A stretch of DNA of 6,433 nt from Candidatus Peribacteraceae bacterium (lineage in GTDB: Bacteria; Patescibacteriota; Gracilibacteria; Peribacterales; Peribacteraceae), in assembly GCA_028717505.1 (NCBI GenBank), contig JAQUNQ010000061.1, forward strand, positions 1 to 6,433, read 5' to 3'. Made by a program: the position numbers and the translations under genes. Under the pieces are notes generated by a model, which saw only the letters and a program-made list of their open reading frames with translations, was not told the DNA's origin and searched no databases. This document shows positions 1 through 5,583 of the stretch, piece by piece. The stretch's first letter is position 1. Each line of letters starts with the position of its first letter.

Positions 1-590
1 TCACGCGTGCAGTCATCGCAGGATCGCAACTGCATGATCGCCTCCTCTCTCACATGCATGACCATCTCATGCACGAGCAGAACGGCCTGCGCTTCGCAGA
101 TATCGCACTCCCCCTTCCGCGCTCTGCCATTCGTGAGTGGACCGCTCACGTACTTTGCCGGCCTCTCCTGCGTGAGAGGAGCCCCCTCCAGAGGTTCCTC
201 CCGCGGATAATTCGGACGGAATCTCCCCATCCGCTCCTGACAGGCGAGACCCACCGAATCAGAGGTGGGGAAGAGATGCGCCGCGCGACGGACCTCCGCA
301 TCCCCGAAGAATTCCGGCACGTGCGCGAGGACATCCTTCCATGGATCTCCCGTGAACCCTTCCGGCAGCGGCGGGATGCGGTTCAGGAGTTCGATGACCA
401 CGCCGCGGAACCACTGCCGGTGCGCGCGGAGAAAGGGGTGCACCTGCTCCAATGATTCGGGACTGCGCAGGGCGTCTGCAATGATGCGTTCAGCAAGCGG
501 CCGCGAGAGACCATCAGAGATATGCCGGTCTGCAACCATCGTGGGGGATGACGTCTCCGCGGTGCCTCCGACTGACGTGATGGTGCTCAT
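1..590 (-). CDS. Hypothetical protein with CxxC...CxxC motif, partial (C-terminus outside window)
   Basis: I do not recognise this protein. Reading leftward from the ATG at 590-588, the frame stays open for 196 codons to the window edge, so the C-terminus is missing. The start is supported by AGAGGG at 603-598, seven bases before the ATG, and by an in-frame TGA at 629-627 just upstream. Residues 1-20 are Ser/Thr-rich and probably disordered. Residues 30-125 look helical and soluble (PLAERIIADAL, FLRAHRQWFRGVVIELLN), with no signal peptide or membrane segment. Near the edge are two cysteine knuckles, CDIC (162-165) and CDDC (191-194), separated by 25 mainly helical residues. Such pairs usually bind zinc in zinc-ribbon or treble-clef folds. 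The spacing fits, but the fold cannot be confirmed from a truncated protein. The gene is divergent from the one at 900. Confidence 0.7.
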   Translation of the reverse strand, partial: MSTITSVGGTAETSSPTMVADRHISDGLSRPLAERIIADALRSPESLEQVHPFLRAHRQWFRGVVIELLNRIPPLPEGFTGDPWKDVLAHVPEFFGDAEVRRAAHLFPTSDSVGLACQERMGRFRPNYPREEPLEGAPLTQERPAKYVSGPLTNGRARKGECDICEAQAVLLVHEMVMHVREEAIMQLRSCDDCTR

Positions 591-657
591 AAAGATGCCC
601 TCTTGTAGGCGCCGTTTTCGGGCGGGTCAATCACCCCTCCGCGCAGGGCACTTTTCC

Positions 658-674
658 TGTTCATTTTTTGAACA
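658..674. promoter_or_regulatory. Perfect inverted repeat, candidate operator
   Basis: TGTTCA (658-663) and TGAACA (669-674) form a perfect 6-bp inverted repeat around five T residues, in the divergent intergenic region about 70-85 bp upstream of the leftward start codon. The arms are short and no T-run follows the second arm, so an operator fits better than an intrinsic terminator. The order GTTC-N7-GAAC is not the GAAC-N4-GTTC order of a Gram-positive LexA box. The binding protein is unknown and the role is inferred. Confidence 0.4.
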
Positions 675-736
675 ACACTTACTGAGTGCGAGAGATCCTC
701 CCCACGCCGTAAAGGAATCAGGGTGCCAACTCGCCT

Positions 737-818
737 TTGCACTGCTGTCGCAGACGGTTACAGGTTGCACAAATTCCCGATCCTCTGGCGGATATACCAG
801 AGTATTGACAGATTGCAC
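737..818. repeat. Three direct TTGCAC boxes upstream of and inside the rightward promoter
   Basis: TTGCAC occurs at 737-742, 765-770 and 813-818. The second and third copies lie in an 11-bp near-repeat, ACAGGTTGCAC (760-770) and ACAGATTGCAC (808-818), with one mismatch. The last copy sits between the -35 and -10 elements of the promoter at 805-832, where a bound regulator could block RNA polymerase. Spacings of 28 and 48 bp are not whole helical turns. Chance recurrence of a 6-mer is possible, so this is only a candidate regulator site cluster. Confidence 0.3.
783..802. promoter_or_regulatory. Perfect inverted repeat abutting the -35 box, candidate operator
   Basis: CTCTGG (783-788) and CCAGAG (797-802) form a perfect 6-bp inverted repeat around an 8-bp AT-containing spacer. 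The second arm ends two bases before the TTGACA -35 element at 805. That position is typical for an activator site or a repressor operator acting on the rightward promoter. It would be upstream of the transcript, so it is not an RNA hairpin of that message. No regulator can be named. Confidence 0.4.
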
Positions 819-832
819 TTTTCCAGTATCAT
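805..832 (+). promoter_or_regulatory. Sigma70-type promoter for the rightward gene
   Basis: TTGACA (805-810) matches the -35 consensus exactly. After a 16-bp spacer, TATCAT (827-832) matches the -10 consensus at five of six positions. Transcription would start near 839, giving a leader of about 60 nt before the start codon at 897/900, with GAGGA at 885-889 as ribosome binding site. This is the clearest promoter in the window and a main reason to call the gene on the plus strand. Confidence 0.6.
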
Positions 833-899
833 GTTGCGGACCTTGGAAAACCGCATAGCACCAGAAAATCATGTGAGAGAAGACGAGGATACAGTAGTG

Positions 900-1937
900 A
901 TGAAAAACGGCGCGCACCCGACCATCGCAGAACTCCAGCAGGAGCGGGAGAGTGTCATCGGTCCTTTCGAGACGCTCCAACGGCAGGAGCACCTTCTCCG
1001 TCTCGATGAATTCAGCGGCGGATTGCTCCGCGGGCTCATCGAGCATCCCTCGTGCGGGCAGGAGCGCTGTGCGCAGGTACTGAGCACGCTGCGACAGAGC
1101 AGCCACTGCTCCTTCCTGGACGTTCTCCGGCACTGCCTGCCGCGAGAGGAACTCGCCGCGTTCCTCGCGACCCGCCTCCAGGCAGTGCACCAGCAACGGA
1201 GTGAAATAAACCAGCTGGATGCCACGCTTCCCTCCACGAAAAAAAAGCCCCTGCTCCTTCCTCTCAATCATAGTGAGCAGATACGATACATTTCTTCCTG
1301 CATTGAAGAAATACAGCGCCCCTTCCTGCGACGACTCCGCGAGGAAACCGGCGACCGCATCCGCATGCTCTTCCACCAGCCCCCGCACCACCGCGGACAA
1401 GTGGAACATCTCTTGGTGGATGCTTCCTTGGCGGCACTCCCGACAGAGAGCGATCCGATGCGCATCGCGGAGGATTTCTCCTGCCTCACGCTCCCCCCTC
1501 CCCCAAAACATGCCACCATCCTTGAAGCGCTGACGCCCGCGCTCGCAACTCTCGAACAAGTGGAGCACCGTCGGCTCCTCTTCAATTGCTCGTTCCTCCA
1601 GCATGTGAGGGCGCTGCAGCAACGAGCTCGTTCGATCATCCAGAGAGCAACGGATGAAGCAGCGCGTCTGAGACAGGAAGAGCATGAAAAGGCACACCGC
1701 AACCATTGGTCTCAAGGACAATCCGGCGAAGGAAGGAACAATGGTGAGCTGCGCGCCGAGGCATATCTTCGCTTCGTCGAATCATTCCCGAGTCCCCTCG
1801 CCACACAGCAAATCAATAAACAAAAGGTGGCAACTCCAAAACCCGTGTTCGGAAAGCATGGCAATGGGCACCGACACGATGGCCATGACAAAGAGAGGGG
1901 CCCGCAAGAACCCCTGGTCACCGCAAGGGCAACGTGA
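900..1937 (+). CDS. Hypothetical helical soluble protein with His-rich tail
   Basis: I do not recognise this 345-residue protein. It is Gln-, His-, Leu- and Arg-rich, with amphipathic helices at about 8-105 and 124-158 and a long helical, possibly coiled-coil stretch at 205-268. Residues 270-345 are low-complexity and probably disordered, with a His-rich patch at 320-329 (HGNGHRHDGH) that could bind metal. There is no signal peptide or membrane segment. GAGGA at 885-889 precedes GTG 897 by seven bases and ATG 900 by ten. I list the ATG, but GTG 897 is equally possible. The frame is open from 672, but the promoter at 805-832 argues against an earlier start. The 3' end overlaps the convergent kinase gene by 20 bp. 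A codon-aligned antisense frame (1721-627) is also open, but it begins with TTG, lacks a Shine-Dalgarno sequence and would run across the promoter region, so I favour the plus strand. Confidence 0.6.
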   Translation: MKNGAHPTIAELQQERESVIGPFETLQRQEHLLRLDEFSGGLLRGLIEHPSCGQERCAQVLSTLRQSSHCSFLDVLRHCLPREELAAFLATRLQAVHQQRSEINQLDATLPSTKKKPLLLPLNHSEQIRYISSCIEEIQRPFLRRLREETGDRIRMLFHQPPHHRGQVEHLLVDASLAALPTESDPMRIAEDFSCLTLPPPPKHATILEALTPALATLEQVEHRRLLFNCSFLQHVRALQQRARSIIQRATDEAARLRQEEHEKAHRNHWSQGQSGEGRNNGELRAEAYLRFVESFPSPLATQQINKQKVATPKPVFGKHGNGHRHDGHDKERGPQEPLVTARAT

Positions 1938-3360
1938 TGGTGATGGTGGTGCCCCTCCCCTCCTCACTCTCCGCGTGAATGGAGCCGCCGCAGCGCTCCA
2001 CGATGCCCCTGGCGATGTAGAGGCCGACACCCGTGCCGTTCGGATCATACTTCGAGGAATTCGAGCCGCGGGCGAACTGATGGAAGATGCGCGACATGTC
2101 ATCCTTCGGGATGCCGCTTCCGCTATCCACGACGCGAATCTCCACATGGTGCAGATGCCGATGCCCATGGACGGCGATGGTGCCGTTCGTGGGTGAGTAG
2201 GTGATGGCGTTGTCCAACACTTCCCGCAGGACGCCACTCATGAGCTTGCGATCCAGCTTCAGGTACACATCCTCCTCCACCAGGATATCAACGCGCTGCT
2301 GTCGCCTTTTAAGATGTGGCTCAAGGGAGGCGACCACGCTCTCCAGGAGACCGCGAAGGAGAAAACGCTCCGGCTCGAGGCGGAATTTCCCTGCCTGCAC
2401 GCGATCCGCCGCAAGGAGCACATCCGTCACATGCTCGAGGCGCGCGATCCCCTCCTCCATCATGGTCAGGTTTTCCCGAACTTCCGCCTTCTGATTCTTC
2501 TCCTGCCGGCAGACATCCTGAAGAGATTCGAGGCTCCACTTGAAGATGGTGAGGGGCATCCCCACTTGATGGAGAATGAGCTGCATGAGCCAAGAACGCT
2601 CGTCGGTGAGCTGTTCGAGACTGCGGACTCGACGCTTGTTCTCCGCGAGAATGATGTAGAGCGCGATGAGAAGCCCCCCGAAGAGAAGGAGGAGCAGGGA
2701 CTCCACCGAGAAGATACCCTGCACGAGCCGTGCATACGCGTCTGCCGTCATGTCGATGCCAAGGACGGCCACCACCTTCCCGGACTTCATGCGGATCGGC
2801 GCGTAGCCCGAGATGGTGTACCCCCACTGATCATGGACGATGTGCGCATCCGTGGTCGGACGAAGGAAGGCCTCCTCCTGGAGAGCGGGGATATCCGCGA
2901 TGGAGTAGTGATCCCCCGGATAGGAAATCTCCTCCTCCGCATCGAGCACGCCGTTCTTATTGACATCCGCCTCCTCAAAGGACTGGAGCGAATCGGCATC
3001 GGCCACGAATTCGAGAACATCCGGCGTCGCGGTCCTGCGCAGAATGTAGACGAAGCGCACGCCAGGCACCTGCTCGCGAATGTCCCGGAGGCGCCGCACG
3101 ATCCCCGTGAAGAGCGGCTTCTCCATATCCTCGCGGGAATGGATGCGCTCCACTTCCTCGCCGAGGAACTCCGAGGCAGCAATGGAAGCAACATCCTGTA
3201 GCCGCTCCTTGATCATCCCATCGAGCACACGGCGGCTATGCACATAGAGGAAGGCCCCGATGCCCACAATGGTGAGGAGTGTCACGACCGCCACCACCCA
3301 CGTGCGTGGAGTGGGAATCATCCCAAGGCGCGGCGACTCTTCGGGCAGGAGATTCGTCAT
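1918..3360 (-). CDS. Membrane sensor histidine kinase with Cache-like sensor domain
   Basis: A two-component sensor kinase of 480 residues that should autophosphorylate on histidine in response to an extracytoplasmic signal. A transmembrane helix (about 21-41) leads to a Cache-like external domain (about 42-213), recognisable by FVADAD (118-123) and DQWGYTISGYAPI (177-189) followed by GKVVAVLGIDM. This domain contains an EF-hand-type loop at 132-143 (D132, N134, N136, G137, D140, E143). A second helix follows (about 217-238). The HisKA H-box has H264 in LHQVGMPLT, the N-box has N384 (REVLDNAITYSP), the G1 box is DSGSGIP (412-418), the F-box is about 425-431 and the G2 box is GTGVGL (442-447), so the ATPase domain looks intact. 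H+1 is Gln and H+4 is Met instead of the usual Glu and Thr/Asn. AGAGGA lies seven bases before the ATG. No response regulator is visible nearby, so its partner and ligand are unknown. Confidence 0.93.
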   Translation of the reverse strand: MTNLLPEESPRLGMIPTPRTWVVAVVTLLTIVGIGAFLYVHSRRVLDGMIKERLQDVASIAASEFLGEEVERIHSREDMEKPLFTGIVRRLRDIREQVPGVRFVYILRRTATPDVLEFVADADSLQSFEEADVNKNGVLDAEEEISYPGDHYSIADIPALQEEAFLRPTTDAHIVHDQWGYTISGYAPIRMKSGKVVAVLGIDMTADAYARLVQGIFSVESLLLLLFGGLLIALYIILAENKRRVRSLEQLTDERSWLMQLILHQVGMPLTIFKWSLESLQDVCRQEKNQKAEVRENLTMMEEGIARLEHVTDVLLAADRVQAGKFRLEPERFLLRGLLESVVASLEPHLKRRQQRVDILVEEDVYLKLDRKLMSGVLREVLDNAITYSPTNGTIAVHGHRHLHHVEIRVVDSGSGIPKDDMSRIFHQFARGSNSSKYDPNGTGVGLYIARGIVERCGGSIHAESEEGRGTTITITLPLR

Positions 3361-3375
3361 GTTTGTGTCCTCTCT

Positions 3376-3384
3376 ATTCTAGCA
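3376..3384 (-). promoter_or_regulatory. Extended -10 element upstream of the histidine kinase gene
   Basis: On the minus strand TGC-TAGAAT reads as an extended -10 (TGnTAnnnT). I see no convincing -35 at 16-18 bp. Transcription would start near 3369, only about nine bases before the ATG at 3360, and would leave out most of the Shine-Dalgarno-like AGAGGA at 3373-3368. Either the leader is very short or the real promoter lies elsewhere. Confidence 0.35.
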
Positions 3385-3403
3385 GAAACAGCCGTTTAAT
3401 GCT

Positions 3404-3679
3404 ATGAATGATGCCGTGCCTCCAAAGAATCATCCTGGTCTGGCAGAGCGCGCCGGAGAGGCCTGCGCCCAAGTCCAGCACATTACGGATCTCCTCTTCA
3501 AGTGGGGATTCTCGCGACTGCGCGTCCTCGGGAAGGAGCAGCACCAGTGCCCTCCGCGCGAGAGCAAGATCCTCTGCCGCCTGAAGAAGATCGGGCGGAC
3601 ATCTGTGAAGCTCCTCGGAGATTTCGGGACGTCCTACCTCGAGAAGTACGAGGACCTGAAGGCGAGGAGCAGGTCTTGA
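3404..3679 (+). CDS. Small basic hypothetical protein
   Basis: I do not recognise this 91-residue protein. The C-terminal half is Lys/Arg-rich and helical (SKILCRLKKIGRTSVKLLGD at 54-73, then SYLEKYEDLKARSRS at 77-91). The N-terminus is Pro/Asn-containing and probably flexible. It has Cys21, Cys49 and Cys58 but no CxxC pair, and no signal peptide or membrane helix. The ATG at 3404 is the first start after an in-frame TAG at 3380-3382, and there is no clear ribosome binding site. The gene is divergent from the kinase (43 bp between start codons) and lies 74 bp before alaS on the same strand, which appears to have its own promoter. The basic charge would suit nucleic-acid binding, but that is only a guess. 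Confidence 0.65.
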   Translation: MNDAVPPKNHPGLAERAGEACAQVQHITDLLFKWGFSRLRVLGKEQHQCPPRESKILCRLKKIGRTSVKLLGDFGTSYLEKYEDLKARSRS

Positions 3680-3725
3680 CGGGGAGAAAAACGGCCCGCT
3701 CGCACTCGCGCTCGGGAGAGCCGCT

Positions 3726-3734
3726 TGCTACACT
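3726..3734 (+). promoter_or_regulatory. Extended -10 element upstream of alaS
   Basis: TGC-TACACT matches the extended -10 pattern TGnTAnnnT. The predicted transcription start is near 3741, four bases before ATG 3745 and thirteen before ATG 3754. No -35 hexamer is evident and there is no Shine-Dalgarno sequence before either ATG, so alaS would be translated from a very short leader. The same type of element recurs before two other genes here. Confidence 0.45.
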
Positions 3735-3753
3735 CCGTTTCCGCATGCGCCCG

Positions 3754-5547
3754 ATGAAGACGGACGAGATTCGGCAACAGTACCTGGACTTCTTCCGGGG
3801 GCACGGTCACGCCGTGATCCCGGGAGCCTCGCTCATCCCGGAGAACGACCCGACGGTCCTCTTCACGACGGCCGGCATGCACCCGCTCGTCCCCTACCTC
3901 CTCGGCGAGCCGCATCCGGCAGGCAGGAAACTCTGCGACGTGCAGCGGTGCATCCGGACGCAGGACATTGATGAAGTCGGCGATGCGTCGCACCTCACGT
4001 TCTTCGAGATGCTCGGCAACTGGAGCCTCGGAGATTGCTTCAAGGAGGGGGCCATCCAAATGAGCTTCGAATTCCTGACATCGGAGCGGTGCCTCGGCAT
4101 CCCCGTGGATATGCTCGCCGTGACGTGCTTCGCCGGTGACAAGGACGCGCCGAAGGATGAGGAATCCGCCAGGATCTGGGAGAAGCTCGGCCTCCCCCGC
4201 GAGCGCATCGGCTTCCTGCCGAAGGCGATGAACTGGTGGGGACCCGCCGGCCAGACCGGACCCTGCGGACCGGACACGGAGATGTTCTACTGGGTGGGCG
4301 AGGGAAAGCCGCGCGGCAATCCCGCCACGCATGAGGCGGAGTGGCTGGAGATCTGGAACGACGTCTTCATGCAGTACAACAAGACAGGAGAAGGCACATT
4401 CGAGCCCTTGAAGCAGCAGAACGTGGACACGGGAATGGGCCTCGAGCGTGCCGCCGCGGTGCTACAGGGCGTGAAGAGCGTGTACGAGACGGATCGCATG
4501 GCACCGATCCTCGGGAAAGCCCTCCGTGATCCGACGAGCGAGGAGCAGCTGCGCCACGCGCGCATCATCGCAGATCATTTAAAAGCTGCGACGTTCATCA
4601 TCGCCGATGGCGTGAAACCCTCGAATGTGGATCAGGGATATATCCTCCGCCGCATCATCCGACGGGCCATCCGCTCGGCGCGGCAGATCGACAACACCGA
4701 CCTCGGCTTCTGCGAGGCTATCGCAGAGGAAGTCATCACCCAGTATGCCGCCGCCTATCCCGCTCTCCGGGAGCATGCGAAGGACATCGCGGATACGCTG
4801 CATCAAGAGGAGATCCAATTCAGCAAGACGCTCGCAGAAGGGCTGAAACGATTTGAGAAGGCGGCCGCAGACACTTCAAAAATTCTCGATGGCATCACTA
4901 CCTTCCATTTGTACGACACTTACGGCTTCCCACTAGAACTGACGAAAGAGATGGCGACAGAGCGTGGCCTCTCAGTGGATGAAGCAGGATTTAAAGCAGC
5001 ATTCGGGGAACACCAGAAGCTCTCGCGGGCAGGGGCCGAGCAGAAGTTCAAGGGTGGGCTGCAGGATCATTCGGGTGAGACGACCAAGCTCCACACCGCC
5101 ACGCACCTCCTCAATGCCGCGCTCAGGAAGGTCCTCGGCGATCATGTCTTCCAGAAGGGCTCCAACATCACGGCCGAACGGCTCCGCTTCGACTTCTCGC
5201 ATCCGGACAAGATGACCACGGAGCAGATCGCGGAAGTGGAACGTCTCGTGAACGAAGCCATCCGGGCCGACCTGCCGGTTTCTTACCATGTCACGAGCGT
5301 CGAAGGCGCGAAGAAGGAGGGAGCCATCGGCGTCTTCGACGCGCGGTACGGCGCAGAGGTGAAGGTGTACAGCGCGGGCGACTTCAGCAAGGAGATCTGC
5401 GGCGGGCCGCACGTGGCGCGGACGGGCATGATCGGCACCTTCAAGATCCTCAAAGAAGAAAGCTCGTCTGCAGGCGTCCGACGCATCAAAGCGGTGATCA
5501 GCGACGGGCCGCAGGAAATCGAAGTGGCGAAGGAAACCGCCGCCTGA
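3754..5547 (+). CDS. alaS: Alanyl-tRNA synthetase, compact form lacking C-Ala domain
   Basis: Cytoplasmic class II synthetase that charges tRNA-Ala with alanine using ATP. The 597-residue protein has the catalytic domain (about 1-240) with motif 2 around R65-R68, the conserved FFEMLGNWSLGD (83-94), WWGPAGQTGPCGPDTEMF (161-178) and motif 3 GMGLER (227-232). The tRNA-recognition helices follow (about 245-420), including ADHLKAATFIIADGVKPSN and the YDTYGFPLELT segment at 387-397. The editing core keeps its metal ligands H447/H451 (HTATH) and C549/H553 (CGGPH), so clearance of mischarged Ser/Gly should be retained. It ends soon after the editing core, without the linker helices and C-Ala domain of typical enzymes (E. 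coli 876 aa). Only about 26 residues separate the helical domain from HTATH, so the usual beta-barrel with its FYxxxGGQ-type motif is also missing. I chose ATG 3754 because homologues start just before the EIRQxYLDFF segment. ATG 3745 would add three residues. A GTG further upstream (3502) overlaps the previous gene and is unlikely. Confidence 0.95.
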   Translation: MKTDEIRQQYLDFFRGHGHAVIPGASLIPENDPTVLFTTAGMHPLVPYLLGEPHPAGRKLCDVQRCIRTQDIDEVGDASHLTFFEMLGNWSLGDCFKEGAIQMSFEFLTSERCLGIPVDMLAVTCFAGDKDAPKDEESARIWEKLGLPRERIGFLPKAMNWWGPAGQTGPCGPDTEMFYWVGEGKPRGNPATHEAEWLEIWNDVFMQYNKTGEGTFEPLKQQNVDTGMGLERAAAVLQGVKSVYETDRMAPILGKALRDPTSEEQLRHARIIADHLKAATFIIADGVKPSNVDQGYILRRIIRRAIRSARQIDNTDLGFCEAIAEEVITQYAAAYPALREHAKDIADTLHQEEIQFSKTLAEGLKRFEKAAADTSKILDGITTFHLYDTYGFPLELTKEMATERGLSVDEAGFKAAFGEHQKLSRAGAEQKFKGGLQDHSGETTKLHTATHLLNAALRKVLGDHVFQKGSNITAERLRFDFSHPDKMTTEQIAEVERLVNEAIRADLPVSYHVTSVEGAKKEGAIGVFDARYGAEVKVYSAGDFSKEICGGPHVARTGMIGTFKILKEESSSAGVRRIKAVISDGPQEIEVAKETAA

Positions 5548-5568
5548 GTCCTCATGGAGGCACAGCGG

Positions 5569-5577
5569 TGGTACAAT
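5569..5577 (+). promoter_or_regulatory. Extended -10 element positioned for a leaderless transcript
   Basis: TGG-TACAAT is a near-consensus extended -10. It ends six bases before GTG 5584, so the expected transcription start coincides with the start codon itself. No -35 is evident. CCTC-ATG-GAGG (5550-5560) is a small inverted repeat just upstream; it is too weak to call a terminator for alaS, and its GGAGG is too far from the GTG to act as its ribosome binding site. Confidence 0.45.
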
Positions 5578-5583
5578 CCTTCC

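Noticed and set aside
1..590. Possible distant relationship between the left-hand protein (residues 30-80) and the plus-strand protein (residues 40-90)
   Set aside because: Both have a similar helical rhythm of Leu, Arg and His, but no run of identities convincing enough to claim paralogy by eye.
658..674. TGTTCA-N5-TGAACA as a LexA/SOS box
   Set aside because: The half-sites are in the wrong order and spacing for known LexA boxes, and neither neighbour is a recognisable DNA-damage gene.
627..1721. A 364-codon frame on the minus strand as a separate gene between the kinase and the left-hand gene
   Set aside because: It starts at TTG without a Shine-Dalgarno sequence, would run through the promoter and inverted repeats at 658-832, and mirrors the plus frame codon for codon. 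The plus gene has promoter and ribosome-binding support. The doubt is kept as a finding.
1935..1960. GTGATGGTGATGGTGGTG triplet-like run
   Set aside because: It encodes the last beta-strand of the kinase (TTITIT) and is an ordinary consequence of alternating Thr/Ile codons.
3502..3753. An N-terminal extension of alaS from GTG 3502
   Set aside because: It overlaps the 91-residue gene in another frame, the extension is low-complexity Arg/Pro/Glu-rich, and AlaRS homologues start next to the EIRQxYLDFF segment.
3680..3753. GC-rich CTCG-repeating stretch before alaS as a terminator or T-box leader
   Set aside because: Arms pair over only about four bases, no T-run follows, and the gap is far too short for a T-box.
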